A stretch of DNA of 41,302 bases from Phocaeicola plebeius (GTDB taxonomy: Bacteria; Bacteroidota; Bacteroidia; Bacteroidales; Bacteroidaceae), in the NCBI GenBank assembly GCA_022767125.1, contig JALEPZ010000083.1, forward strand, positions 1 to 41,302, in the 5' to 3' direction. The notes beneath the pieces were generated by a model. The model saw only the letters and a list, made by a program, of their open reading frames with translations, made no database searches and was not told the origin of the DNA. Both the position numbers and the translations under genes were made by a program. Positions 8,872 to 17,766 of the stretch are shown here, piece by piece. The first letter of the stretch is position 1; the number at the start of each line of letters is the position of its first letter.

Positions 8872-9808
8872 CCTCTGGACAGGGCTCCTCCTGTTGGTGT
8901 GGGGAGGAAGCCTGCGAGCTGTTGCCCAGGATGCCCTGCCCCGGCAGGCGGCGGCCGACTGGCATTCCGGACCGGTCTTCCCTTCGCGCGAGATACAGCG
9001 TCTGCTGCAGCTGGTACCGGTGGAGCCGGCCTGTCCGCCCGCCTTCCGCGATGTGCAAGAGAACCGTCTCGACGATCCGACCGGCTCGCTGGCGGACTTC
9101 TTCGGGCAGCTGGCGAACCCCGTCCGTCCGCTGCGTATCGTCCACATCGGCGACTCGCACATCCGTGGCCATGTGTTGCCCTATACCATGCGCTGCTGTC
9201 TCGAAGAAGACTTCGGGGCTGAGGCCGTGGAACCGGTTCCCGTCAGCTACCGCACCAGCGGCCTGGCGGTAGAATCCGGCAAGGCCGGACTGGTCTACCA
9301 TATCCTGGGTGTGAACGGGGCCACTTGCGGCTCGTTTTCAACCCCCGAACGCCTGCAGCAGGTGGCCGATTTGCACCCCGACCTGGTCATCCTGTCGTTT
9401 GGCACCAACGAGGCGCACGCCTACCGCTACTCGCCCGAAGAGCATCGTCGGCAGCTGGACGGGCTGGTCAACCGGCTGCGTCAGACCTGTCCCGGTGTCT
9501 GCTTCCTGCTCACCACCCCTCCCGGTGCCTACGTGCGGGGCGGGCGCAAGGGCAAGGTGGTGAATCCGCGCACTCCGCGGGTGGTAGCCACCGAACTCGA
9601 TTATGCGGCTCGCCACGGACTGGCCGTGTGGAACCTCTATGACATTGTGGGCGGTGCGAAAAGTGCCTGCCGCAACTGGGTGGCCGGGAATTATTTTCAG
9701 CGCGACCGCATCCATTTCACCCACGAGGGATACCGGATGCAGGCCCTTTTGTTTCACGAAGCATTCATTAAAGCATATAATCAGTATGTGGTCTCTGGAA
9801 ATGAGTAA
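8855..9808 (+). CDS. Secreted SGNH/GDSL hydrolase or O-acetyltransferase partner
   Basis: Start chosen at 8855 because it gives a clean signal peptide (LWTGLLLLVWGGSLRAVAQ) and overlaps the upstream stop by 17 nt, which indicates translational coupling; an ATG at 8822 in the same frame would only add charged residues. The 317-residue protein has block I VHIGDSHIRG (nucleophile S101), block III SFGTNEAHA (N185) and block V DRIHFTHEG (D284, H287), a complete SGNH triad. It lacks the long insertion of its upstream neighbour. In MBOAT-linked O-acetylation systems (AlgJ/AlgX, PatB/PacB) such a periplasmic SGNH protein passes the acetyl group from the MBOAT protein to the polymer. That role is inferred here from gene order. 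The MBOAT gene overlaps its last 8 bases. Confidence 0.8.
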   Translation: MKHCRNLWTGLLLLVWGGSLRAVAQDALPRQAAADWHSGPVFPSREIQRLLQLVPVEPACPPAFRDVQENRLDDPTGSLADFFGQLANPVRPLRIVHIGDSHIRGHVLPYTMRCCLEEDFGAEAVEPVPVSYRTSGLAVESGKAGLVYHILGVNGATCGSFSTPERLQQVADLHPDLVILSFGTNEAHAYRYSPEEHRRQLDGLVNRLRQTCPGVCFLLTTPPGAYVRGGRKGKVVNPRTPRVVATELDYAARHGLAVWNLYDIVGGAKSACRNWVAGNYFQRDRIHFTHEGYRMQALLFHEAFIKAYNQYVVSGNE

Positions 9809-11267
9809 GATAGGAGAGGTGTTGTCCTACGATCCGCACCAGCCGATGATTTTCAGTTCAGGCGTGTTCCTGTTCCTGTTTTTGGGCTTCAGTGCCCTCT
9901 ACTGCCTGTTGCGCCATCGCACATCCGCCCGGCTGCTGTTCGTGACGGCGTTTTCCTACTATTTCTACTATAAAAGCAGCGGCTGGTATTTCTTCCTGCT
10001 GCTGGTGGTGACGCTGAGCGACTACTTCCTGGCCCGGCGCATGGAGCGCACGGAGGGAAAGCGGCAGCGGAAGCTGCTGGTGGGTGTGAGCCTGTGCGTC
10101 AACCTGGGACTGCTCTGCTACTTCAAGTACACCAACCTGTTCTGCCAATGGCTGAGCCCGTTGTGGGGCGGCACGTTCCATCCGCTGGATATCTTCCTGC
10201 CCGTGGGCATCTCGTTCTTCACCTTCCAGTCGCTCAGCTATACCCTCGATGTCTATCGCCGGCAGCTGCAGCCCTTGCACAGCCTGCTCGACTATGCGTT
10301 CTATGTCTCGTTCTTTCCCCAGCTGGTAGCCGGTCCCATCGTGCGTGCCCGCGACTTCCTGCCCCAGATACGCCGTCCGTTGGTGGTGACCGAGGCCATG
10401 TTCGGGCGGGGGGTGTTCTTCCTGGTGAGCGGACTCTTCAAGAAAGCCGTCATCTCCGACTATATCAGCGTGAACTTCGTGGAGCGCGTCTTCGACAATC
10501 CCGCCCTGTATTCGGGCTTCGAAAACCTGATGGGGGTCTATGGGTACGCGCTCCAGATCTATTGCGACTTTTCGGGCTACAGCGACATGGCCATCGGCAT
10601 CGCCCTCCTGCTGGGGTTCCACTTTCCCGACAACTTTCGCTCTCCTTATCAGTCGGCCAGTGTGACGGAGTTCTGGCGGCGGTGGCACATCTCCCTGTCC
10701 ACCTGGCTGCGCGATTACCTGTATATCTCGCTGGGAGGCAACCGGAAAGGGAAGTTCCGCACGTACCTGAACCTGATTGTCACCATGCTGTTGGGAGGTC
10801 TGTGGCACGGAGCGTCGCTGAACTTCGTGGTGTGGGGAGGACTGCATGGCGTGGCCTTGGCCCTCCACAAGGGGCTTCGTGCCCTGCTGCACCGTCCGAA
10901 GGACTACCGCAGCCAGGGATGGAGACGGGTAGGGGCCGTCGTGCTGACCTTCCACTTTGTCTGCTTTTGCTGGATCTTCTTCCGGAATGCCACCTTCGAA
11001 GCCTCCCTGACCATGATCCGGCAAATCCTGACCGCTTTCCATCCGGAGCTGTGGATGCAGTGGGTGCAAGGCTATTGGCAAATCGTTGCCCTGATGGCGA
11101 CGGGCTATCTGCTGCATGCCTGTCCCGACCGCTGGCAGGAGGCGGGCAGCCGCATGGTGGCCCGTTGTCCGCTGCCGGTGCAAGCCTTCTTCCTGCTGGT
11201 GGTGATTTACGCAGTGATTCAGGTGAAGAGCAGCGATATCCAGCCCTTCATCTACTTCCAGTTCTGA
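9801..11267 (+). CDS. MBOAT-family membrane O-acyltransferase (AlgI/PatA-like)
   Basis: Polytopic inner-membrane acyltransferase of 488 residues, expected to carry acetyl groups from cytoplasmic acetyl-CoA across the membrane. Start chosen at 9801 (MSKIGEVLSYDPHQPM), typical of AlgI-type proteins; an in-frame ATG at 9786 would add five residues. Hallmarks: FWRRWHISLSTWLRDYLYI (H296), the LGGNRKGK loop, and the catalytic-His segment GLWHGASLNFVVWGGLHG (H336, equivalent to AlgI H322). About ten hydrophobic segments are visible. It is the last gene of a coupled set LpxA-like/SGNH/SGNH/MBOAT. The two adjacent SGNH proteins make a periplasmic polymer (peptidoglycan or exopolysaccharide) the likely target. 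Confidence 0.9.
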   Translation: MSKIGEVLSYDPHQPMIFSSGVFLFLFLGFSALYCLLRHRTSARLLFVTAFSYYFYYKSSGWYFFLLLVVTLSDYFLARRMERTEGKRQRKLLVGVSLCVNLGLLCYFKYTNLFCQWLSPLWGGTFHPLDIFLPVGISFFTFQSLSYTLDVYRRQLQPLHSLLDYAFYVSFFPQLVAGPIVRARDFLPQIRRPLVVTEAMFGRGVFFLVSGLFKKAVISDYISVNFVERVFDNPALYSGFENLMGVYGYALQIYCDFSGYSDMAIGIALLLGFHFPDNFRSPYQSASVTEFWRRWHISLSTWLRDYLYISLGGNRKGKFRTYLNLIVTMLLGGLWHGASLNFVVWGGLHGVALALHKGLRALLHRPKDYRSQGWRRVGAVVLTFHFVCFCWIFFRNATFEASLTMIRQILTAFHPELWMQWVQGYWQIVALMATGYLLHACPDRWQEAGSRMVARCPLPVQAFFLLVVIYAVIQVKSSDIQPFIYFQF

Positions 11268-11276
11268 ACCCCGATG

Positions 11277-11302
11277 CATACAGGTGGGGCGCCGCTTGTA
11301 TG
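11277..11302 (+). terminator. Possible hairpin at the end of the efflux/O-acylation directon
   Basis: The sequence catacaggtgg (11277-11287) can pair with ccgcttgtatg (11292-11302), an 11-bp stem with two G-U pairs and a 4-nt loop, starting 10 nt after the MBOAT stop. No run of T follows, so it is only a weak terminator candidate. Confidence 0.35.
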
Positions 11303-11353
11303 ATATTCCATGAAAAAGGATATTTCTTCGGGGTGATACTGGTAAAAAATCGG

Positions 11354-11361
11354 TTACTTTG
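11354..11361 (+). promoter_or_regulatory. Candidate -7 box for the GH2 gene
   Basis: TTACTTTG differs at one position from the Bacteroidetes consensus TAnnTTTG and lies 31 bp before the GH2 start codon. The -33 region is not clear. Confidence 0.4.
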
Positions 11362-11392
11362 TCCCTCGAAAATCATCCTATGTTATCAGACC

Positions 11393-13801
11393 ATGAAAAA
11401 ACTTTTTGCAGGACTGCTCCTGGTGATGGCCATGGGGACAGCCACCGCTTCCGAAACCGGAAGAGACTACGTGAATTTCAATGAGGGATGGCGCTTCTTC
11501 AGGGGAGATGCGCCTCGGGCGGAACAATCTCAATACGATGACAGCCAGTGGCGAACCATAGATGTTCCCCACGATTTCCAGATAGAACAAGACTGGGTGC
11601 CGCCCTCGGCCGAAGAACGCCCCGACAACAGTGACATCGGTGCCAACGTGAGGAGCCGGTTGAGCAGCCGCGGCTTCAAGGAGATGGGAATCGGCTGGTA
11701 TCGCAAGACGTTTGTCCCCGACGAGGCGTGGAAGGGCCGGCGGGTAGTGGTCGATTTCGAGGGCATCATGTATGTGGGCGATGTCTACCTGAACGGAGAA
11801 CGTATCGGGGGCACGGACTACGGGTATGTGGGATTCGAAATCGATGTGACCCAACGGCTGAAATACGGTGAGCCGAACGTGTTGGCGGTGAAGGCGGATA
11901 CCCGTGAGCCGCAGAACTCGCGCTGGTATACGGGAGGAGGCCTGTTCCGGAACGTGAACGTGGTCGTGACCGACCCCCAGGTGTATCTGATGCGTCATCC
12001 GCTGTATATCACGACCCCGCAGGTGTCGGAGCAGGAGGCCACCGTCAGTGTACAGGTGGAGATGGCCTGCTTCACCCAGCAGAAGACACTGAAGACCGAA
12101 CTGCTCATTACGGACGAAAAGGGACGTGAGGTTGTCCGCCAGGTGGAAGAACTGCCTTTCGACCGAAGGATGCGTACGTGTGAATATCGGTTAAAGGACG
12201 TACGGCTGGAGCATCCGTCGTTGTGGGACTGTGAGCATCCCTCCTTATATACGGCCCAGGTGACCGTATGGCACGAGAACGGTGAGGTGGCCGACCGGTT
12301 CAGCCAGCGCTTCGGCATCCGCAGCCTGGAATTCTCCCCACAGTACGGACTGAAGCTGAACGGGAAAAAGGTGCTGCTAAAGGGAATCGCCAACCATCAT
12401 ACCTTGGGGGCATTGGGGGCTGCTGCCTATCCGAAAGCCATCGAGAAACGTATCCGCCTGCTGAAAGAATTCGGGGTCAACCATATCCGTACGTCGCACA
12501 ATCCCTACAGCGAACAGTTCATGGACCTGTGTGATGAATATGGCATACTCGTGGTGGACGAACTGTACGACAAGTGGCTGGACCAGTATTGTGGCGGCCG
12601 TACGCCGTGGGCGTTGCTGTGGCAACGCGACATCCCGGAGTTCATCAAGCGCGACCGTAACCATCCTTCCGTCGTATTCTGGAGCCTGGGCAATGAGTTG
12701 CAGACCTACTGGAACCTGCCGTATGCCGACTGGGGAGTGACTCCCTACCGGATGCAGCGAGAGTTGCTGAAGCGGTACGATTCCACCCGGTTGGTGACGG
12801 TGGCCATGCATCCGCGCGGACGCAGCCTGTCCACGGATTCGCTGCCGGCTCCGCTGGTGCACGAAACGGATATTGCCGCCTATAATTATCGTTACATGTA
12901 TTTCCCCGGCGACGGTCGGCGCTTTCCGCACATGATGTTCTATCAGAGCGAGGCCAATACCAGCAACATGGGGCCGAATTTCTTCGAAATGGATTTGGAC
13001 AAGGTCATCGGACTGGCGTATTGGGGGCAAATCGACTACCTGGGCGAGAGCGGCGGCTGGCCGGCCAAGGGGTGGGCACAAGGCTCGTTCGATATGTCGC
13101 TGCAGCCGAAGCCCATCGCCTATTTGCTGAAGAGCATGTTCAGCACCGTGCCGGTGGTGCATATCGGCGTGATTGACAGCGATACGGAGCTGATGTGGAA
13201 CGATGTGCAGATCGGTACGGCCCGCATGAGCGAACACTGGAACCGGAAGAAAGACGAGATACTGTCGCTCTATACCTACACCAATGCAGACGAAGTGGAA
13301 CTGCTGCTGAACGGCAAGAGCTTGGGAGTGAAGAAAAACGGGAACGGGCGCGACCGCAACAAACTGAAATGGGACAGCATCTGCTATGCACCTGGATGGC
13401 TGGAGGCCGTGGCCCGTACGGGCGGAAAGGTAGTGGCCCGTCATCGCATCGAGACGGTAGGAGAGCCTCGCAAGCTGGTGGTTGTACCCGATACGGACGT
13501 CTGGAAGGCCGACGGGATGGATCTGCAGCACGTGCGGGTATATGCCGTGGACAGCAAGGGACGGCGTACTCCTTTTGCAGACAGCCAGCTTCGTTTCTCG
13601 GTAGAGGGAGACGCACGGATTGTAGCCGTGGACAACGGGAATATCGTGTCGGACGAACTGCATGCCACGACCGAACGGAAACTCTTTCATGGCGCCGCAT
13701 GGGTCATTCTCCGGGCAGGGCATACAGCGGCAGAGGTGACGCTCACGGTAGAGAGCAATGATTTCAAGCCGGTGCGTCAGCGGATGAGGCTGGAAGAATA
13801 A
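11393..13801 (+). CDS. Secreted glycoside hydrolase family 2 protein (beta-galactosidase-like)
   Basis: Retaining exo-glycosidase of 802 residues, beginning with a signal peptide (MKKLFAGLLLVMAMGTATAS) and so periplasmic or surface-associated. Order of domains: GH2 sugar-binding jelly roll (about 22-190, with WYTGGGLFRNV), immunoglobulin-like domain (about 195-310), TIM barrel (about 315-590), a DUF4982-type domain (YTNADEVELLLNGKS) and a C-terminal Ig-like domain. The acid/base is E435 in SLGNEL, and the probable nucleophile is E520 in FYQSEANTS. The motif RDRNHPSVVFW is typical of GH2. Start chosen at 11393 by the signal peptide; the frame is open far upstream but only as a shadow of the MBOAT gene. 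It has its own promoter and no susC/susD neighbour. Galactosidase is the best guess; glucuronidase or mannosidase activity is not excluded. Confidence 0.88.
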   Translation: MKKLFAGLLLVMAMGTATASETGRDYVNFNEGWRFFRGDAPRAEQSQYDDSQWRTIDVPHDFQIEQDWVPPSAEERPDNSDIGANVRSRLSSRGFKEMGIGWYRKTFVPDEAWKGRRVVVDFEGIMYVGDVYLNGERIGGTDYGYVGFEIDVTQRLKYGEPNVLAVKADTREPQNSRWYTGGGLFRNVNVVVTDPQVYLMRHPLYITTPQVSEQEATVSVQVEMACFTQQKTLKTELLITDEKGREVVRQVEELPFDRRMRTCEYRLKDVRLEHPSLWDCEHPSLYTAQVTVWHENGEVADRFSQRFGIRSLEFSPQYGLKLNGKKVLLKGIANHHTLGALGAAAYPKAIEKRIRLLKEFGVNHIRTSHNPYSEQFMDLCDEYGILVVDELYDKWLDQYCGGRTPWALLWQRDIPEFIKRDRNHPSVVFWSLGNELQTYWNLPYADWGVTPYRMQRELLKRYDSTRLVTVAMHPRGRSLSTDSLPAPLVHETDIAAYNYRYMYFPGDGRRFPHMMFYQSEANTSNMGPNFFEMDLDKVIGLAYWGQIDYLGESGGWPAKGWAQGSFDMSLQPKPIAYLLKSMFSTVPVVHIGVIDSDTELMWNDVQIGTARMSEHWNRKKDEILSLYTYTNADEVELLLNGKSLGVKKNGNGRDRNKLKWDSICYAPGWLEAVARTGGKVVARHRIETVGEPRKLVVVPDTDVWKADGMDLQHVRVYAVDSKGRRTPFADSQLRFSVEGDARIVAVDNGNIVSDELHATTERKLFHGAAWVILRAGHTAAEVTLTVESNDFKPVRQRMRLEE

Positions 13802-13814
13802 ACCTCAGCGAAAA

Positions 13815-13930
13815 AGAGGGTGTGTCAAATTCAGCGTCGCCTATCTAATTGTCATTCTGAGCGTAGCGAAGAAACAACGTTCAGAATGACAAGCAATATG
13901 ACAGGAGCTTTTTATTTTGACACACCCTCT
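13815..13930. repeat. Intergenic inverted-repeat element, copy B (bidirectional terminator-like)
   Basis: Perfect 15-bp outer arms agagggtgtgtcaaa (13815-13829) and tttgacacaccctct (13916-13930) enclose a second inverted pair, gtcattctga (13851-13860) and tcagaatgac (13881-13890), with gcgtagcgaagaaac between. It sits between two convergent genes and has a T-rich stretch before the right arm, so it may end transcription from both sides. The gcgnagcgaag core is shared with copy E. Confidence 0.7.
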
Positions 13931-13947
13931 TCTTTGCTGATTCTCCC

Positions 13948-15633
13948 TTACGCCGCCAGCAGCAGAATCAGCAGCTGGGCGGTCAGAATACGCAGGAACA
14001 TGGCCAGCGGATAGACCGTGGAGTAGCCCACAGCGGGAGCATCGTTGCCTGCCAGCTGGTTCGAATATGCCAGGGCAGGAGGATCGGTCGTACTACCGGC
14101 TACCAGACCCATCAGGGTGAAGTAGTTCACCTTGTAGTGCAGCCGGCCCAGCGTTCCGATGATGAGCAACGGCAGGAGGGTAATCAGGAAACCGACACCT
14201 ACATACAGCAGACCGTCTCCTCCGACCACCGTCTGCCAGAAGTTGCCGCCTGCCTTGATGCCGACACTCGCCAGGAAGAGGGCCAGCCCCACTTCACGTA
14301 GCATCAGGTTGGCACTCATGGTGGTATAGGTCACCAGCTTGAACTTGTAGCCGAAACGGCCGATGAGAATGGCAATGATCAGCGGACCGCCTGCCAGACC
14401 CAGCTTGACCGGAGTGGGCATACCCGGAATGGCAATGGGCAGACTGCCGAACAGGATACCGACGAAGATACCGACGAAGATGGTGACGATGTTGGGGTGG
14501 TCCAGACGTTTCAGCTGGTTACCCAACAGGTCGGCCACACGCTCGATGCAGTCCTGAGGACCGATGACCATGACACGGTCGCCCACCTGCAGCTTCAGCT
14601 GACGGGCGGCGAACAGGTCCATACCCGAACGGTTGACGCGGGTCACATTGACACCATACATACTGCTGAAGTGCAGTTCGCCCAGTGTCTTTCCGTTGAT
14701 GGCCGGCTGAGTGACGAGAATACGGCGCGATACCATGGCCTTGGCCTGCTTGCTTTCGTTGTCCCAGTCGATTTCCTCCTCGTATTTCGGACCGATGAAG
14801 GCGGAGATGGCCTCCGCGTCGTCCTGTGCGCAAACCACGTTCACGATGTCGCCCAACTGCAGGGTCGTCTCGCCATTGGGGATGTGTATCTGTCCGTCGC
14901 GCAGCATACGCGAGCAGACAAAGTCGCGGGCCAGGAAGGTCTGCAGCTGGCTGAGCTTCTTGCCGCAGAGGGCGCCATTCTGTACCTTCAGGGGAATGTT
15001 GAAGGGGATGAGGTGCGGATTGGCTGCTTCCTGCTTCTCAATCTCTTCAGTTTCCTTGTCGAGATTGACCCGGCAGATGACGCGGACCAGAATCAGAGAG
15101 AGGATGATGCCCACTACACCCAGCGGATAGGCGCAGGCATATCCCATCGCAATCTGCGGACCGGAATAGCCGATCTGCGACAGTGCCTCGTTGGCAGCAC
15201 CAAGACCCGGCGTGTTGGTAACCGCACCACACAGGATGCCGACCATCATCGGCAGCTCGATACGGCCCTGCAGAGCATAGTAAATCACCAGTGCCACTGT
15301 GACATTGAGTGCCACAATGCCGACCGCCAGCAGGTTCAGCCGCACGCCTCCTTTCTTGAAGGAGGAGAAAAACGACGGACCTACCTGAAGGCCGATACAG
15401 AACACAAACAAAATTAACCCGAAGTCTTGGATGAAGGTCAGCGTGGAAACACTACCGGTAAAGCCCAGATGTCCCATCAAGATGCCTACAAACAAGACGA
15501 ACGTGACCCCCAGCGAGATGCCGAAGACCTTGATTTTCCCTAACAGCACTCCTGCTGCAATCACGAACGAATACAACGCTACGATGTGAGCGATGGAATT
15601 TGGATTCGTCAATAAATCTTGTAGCCAATTCAT
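13948..15633 (-). CDS. AspT/YidE/YbjL-family putative transporter with two RCK_C (TrkA-C) domains
   Basis: Inner-membrane protein of 561 residues. About five hydrophobic helices at the N terminus ([20 protein letters not shown], then [20 protein letters not shown]) are followed by two cytoplasmic RCK_C-like domains (about 205-375; the second contains [14 protein letters not shown]) and a second block of about five helices ([18 protein letters not shown]). This is the arrangement of the aspartate:alanine exchanger AspT and of YidE/YbjL. The substrate is unknown; an anion or amino-acid exchanger is the family expectation. The conserved [18 protein letters not shown] segment near residue 515 is present. 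Transcribed alone, divergent from mutA, with its own well-formed promoter. Confidence 0.88.
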   Translation of the reverse strand: MNWLQDLLTNPNSIAHIVALYSFVIAAGVLLGKIKVFGISLGVTFVLFVGILMGHLGFTGSVSTLTFIQDFGLILFVFCIGLQVGPSFFSSFKKGGVRLNLLAVGIVALNVTVALVIYYALQGRIELPMMVGILCGAVTNTPGLGAANEALSQIGYSGPQIAMGYACAYPLGVVGIILSLILVRVICRVNLDKETEEIEKQEAANPHLIPFNIPLKVQNGALCGKKLSQLQTFLARDFVCSRMLRDGQIHIPNGETTLQLGDIVNVVCAQDDAEAISAFIGPKYEEEIDWDNESKQAKAMVSRRILVTQPAINGKTLGELHFSSMYGVNVTRVNRSGMDLFAARQLKLQVGDRVMVIGPQDCIERVADLLGNQLKRLDHPNIVTIFVGIFVGILFGSLPIAIPGMPTPVKLGLAGGPLIIAILIGRFGYKFKLVTYTTMSANLMLREVGLALFLASVGIKAGGNFWQTVVGGDGLLYVGVGFLITLLPLLIIGTLGRLHYKVNYFTLMGLVAGSTTDPPALAYSNQLAGNDAPAVGYSTVYPLAMFLRILTAQLLILLLAA

Positions 15634-15658
15634 ATTAATTATTGTTTAAAAGATGCTG

Positions 15659-15689
15659 CAAAATTAAGTATTATTGCAGAAATGGTCAA
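15659..15689 (-). promoter_or_regulatory. Promoter of the AspT/YidE-type transporter gene
   Basis: On the minus strand TAATTTTG (15666-15659) matches TAnnTTTG, and TTG (15689-15687) lies exactly 20 bp upstream, fitting the Bacteroidetes -33/-7 arrangement. The predicted start site leaves a leader of about 20 nt before the ATG at 15633. Confidence 0.6.
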
Positions 15690-15740
15690 CTGATGGGCTA
15701 TTTTTTTTCACCTTTCATGGTGTCTTGTGCAAGAAATTCG

Positions 15741-15748
15741 TATATTTG
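15741..15748 (+). promoter_or_regulatory. Candidate -7 box for mutA-mutB
   Basis: TATATTTG matches the Bacteroidetes -7 consensus and lies 78 bp before the mutA ATG. The -33 element is not clear. The leader of about 70 nt is too short for a cobalamin riboswitch and no B12-box-like sequence was recognised. Confidence 0.45.
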
Positions 15749-15825
15749 CCTTTGCATGTATTCCGAGGGTACATGTGGAGAGCAAATAATTATAATCTTA
15801 ATGATACAAAAAACACTTATTCATT

Positions 15826-17733
15826 ATGGCTGACAACAAGGAAATACTATTTTCTGACTTTCCTCCTGTGGCGACCCAGGACTGGATGGACAAAATCATG
15901 ACCGACTTGAAAGGAGCCGATTTCGAGAAAAAGTTGGTGTGGAGAACCAACGAAGGATTCAAGGTGAAGCCGTTCTACCGGCGGGAGGACCTGGAGGGGC
16001 TGGCGACAACGGAAGCGTTGCCGGGGCAGTTCCCTTACTTGAGGGGGAACAAGAAGGACCATAATACGTGGTGGATTCGTCAGGACATCCGCGTGGAAGA
16101 TCCGGCGGCAGCCAATGCCAAGGCACTCGACCTGCTGGGAAAAGGTGTGGACTCGCTGGGGTTCCGCCTGAAGGCGAAGGACCTTCATCCCGATTATCTG
16201 CGTACCCTGCTGAAGGATATCTGCTGCGACCGCATCGAACTGAATTTTTCCACTTGCCAGGGGCATACCGTCGAACTGGCTGAAATGCTGGTGGAGTATT
16301 TCCAGGAAAAGGGGTATGATCCCAAACGGCTGGTGGGGTCGGTGAACTTCGACCCGCTGAGCAAGCTGCTGGAGAAGGGCAAGGACACCACCCGACTGCT
16401 GGCCCAGGCCAAACGGCTGGTGGAAGTGCTGGCGGCTTATCCGAAGTTCCGTTGTATCGCTGTCAACGCGGTCGACCTGAACAACGCGGGCGCTTACATT
16501 TACCAGGAGTTGGGCTATGCGCTGGCCTGGGGAAACGAATACCTGAATCTGCTGGTGGAAGCCGGAGTGCCGGCTGCCTTGGCGGCCAAGAAAATCAAGT
16601 TCAACCTGGGCATCAGCTCGAACTATTTCATGGAAGTGGCCAAGTTCCGTGCCGCCCGTATGCTGTGGGCAGACATTGTGAAGCAGTACCAGCCGCGCTG
16701 TCCCCGTACAGACTGTCCGAACACGGCCCCCGACGGTACTTGCCTTTGTGCCTGCAAGATGAATGTGCATGCCGTGACCTCTACGTTCAACATGACACTG
16801 TTCGATGCTCATGTCAACCTGCTCCGTTCGCAGACCGAAGCCATGAGTGCCGCCATTGCCGGAGTGGACTCCATGACGGTCGCTCCGTTCGACACGGTGT
16901 ATGAGACACCCAATGATTTTTCCGAACGCATCGCCCGCAACCAGCAGCTGCTGCTGAAGGAAGAGGTGCATCTGGACCGTATCGTCGATCCGGCCGGCGG
17001 TTCCTACTACATCGAGAACCTCACCGTAGCGATAGCCCGTCAGGCTTGGGACCTCTTCCTGAAGACGGAAGACGAAGGTGGTTTCTTGCAGTCGGCAGTG
17101 GCCGGAAGCATACAGGCAACGGTCAATGCCAGCAACAAGGCCCGTCATGAGGCGGTGTCGAAGCGGAAGGAAATCCTGCTCGGCACGAACCAGTATCCTA
17201 ACTTCAACGAAATGGCCGACGGAAAGTCACCGGTCGTGGCTGCTTGCGGCTGTGGCGGCGGACATCACGATGCTTGCGAGAAGCCGTTCGATAAACTGGT
17301 GGCCGACCGGGCTGCCAGCGACTTTGAGGCATTGCGGCTGCAGACCGAACGTTCGGGCAAGCGTCCGAAAGCGTTCATGCTGACCATCGGCAATCTGGCC
17401 ATGCGTCAGGCACGTGCGCAGTTCTCGTGCAACTTCCTGGCCTGTGCCGGCTATCAGGTCATCGACAACCTGGGCTTCAAGAGCGTGGAAGAAGGCGTGG
17501 AGGCAGCCGTGAAGGCAGGGGCAGACATCGTTGTGTTGTGTTCCAGCGATGATGAGTATGCCGAATATGCTGTTCCGGCTTTCCAGGCATTGGACGGACG
17601 TGCGATGTTCATCGTCGCCGGTGCTCCGGCCTGCATGGACGACCTGAAGGCAGCGGGCATCGAGAACTTCATCCATGTGCGTTGCAATGTGCTGGACACA
17701 CTGAAAGCCTACAACGAGAAATTAGGTCTTTGA
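15826..17733 (+). CDS. mutA: Methylmalonyl-CoA mutase small (beta) subunit
   Basis: Non-catalytic partner of the B12-dependent mutase that interconverts succinyl-CoA and (R)-methylmalonyl-CoA in the propionate pathway. The 635 residues comprise a TIM-barrel domain resembling the large subunit ([20 protein letters not shown] near 270; FDTVYETPNDFSERIARNQQ) and a C-terminal Rossmann domain (FMLTIGNLAMRQARAQFSCN). The cobalamin-ligand motif DxHxxG is absent, as expected for the beta subunit. Odd features are two cysteine-rich stretches: C292, C297, C306, C308 and C310 followed by H315 in the barrel domain, and C474, C476, H480, H481, C484 in the linker. These could bind metal, but no role is known to me. 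mutB follows after 33 nt, so the two form an operon. Confidence 0.93.
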   Translation: MADNKEILFSDFPPVATQDWMDKIMTDLKGADFEKKLVWRTNEGFKVKPFYRREDLEGLATTEALPGQFPYLRGNKKDHNTWWIRQDIRVEDPAAANAKALDLLGKGVDSLGFRLKAKDLHPDYLRTLLKDICCDRIELNFSTCQGHTVELAEMLVEYFQEKGYDPKRLVGSVNFDPLSKLLEKGKDTTRLLAQAKRLVEVLAAYPKFRCIAVNAVDLNNAGAYIYQELGYALAWGNEYLNLLVEAGVPAALAAKKIKFNLGISSNYFMEVAKFRAARMLWADIVKQYQPRCPRTDCPNTAPDGTCLCACKMNVHAVTSTFNMTLFDAHVNLLRSQTEAMSAAIAGVDSMTVAPFDTVYETPNDFSERIARNQQLLLKEEVHLDRIVDPAGGSYYIENLTVAIARQAWDLFLKTEDEGGFLQSAVAGSIQATVNASNKARHEAVSKRKEILLGTNQYPNFNEMADGKSPVVAACGCGGGHHDACEKPFDKLVADRAASDFEALRLQTERSGKRPKAFMLTIGNLAMRQARAQFSCNFLACAGYQVIDNLGFKSVEEGVEAAVKAGADIVVLCSSDDEYAEYAVPAFQALDGRAMFIVAGAPACMDDLKAAGIENFIHVRCNVLDTLKAYNEKLGL

Positions 17734-17766
17734 TTTTTTGTCTCTTTGTGTTAAAAGATTAGCAGT

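Noticed and set aside
7348..9162. 604-codon minus-strand frame across the LpxA-like and SGNH genes
   Set aside because: Low-complexity Arg/Gly/Ser/His-rich translation without domain signs; opposite to two well-supported genes.
10094..11392. Upstream extension of the GH2 frame through the MBOAT gene
   Set aside because: The signal peptide at 11393 and a promoter at 11354 fix the true start; the extension is an out-of-frame reading of the MBOAT gene.
13820..14014. 64-codon plus-strand frame after the GH2 gene
   Set aside because: It is built from repeat copy B and the antisense of the transporter 3' end.
15749..15825. Cobalamin riboswitch before mutA
   Set aside because: The leader after the likely start site is only about 70 nt, and no B12-box-like sequence or large fold is visible.
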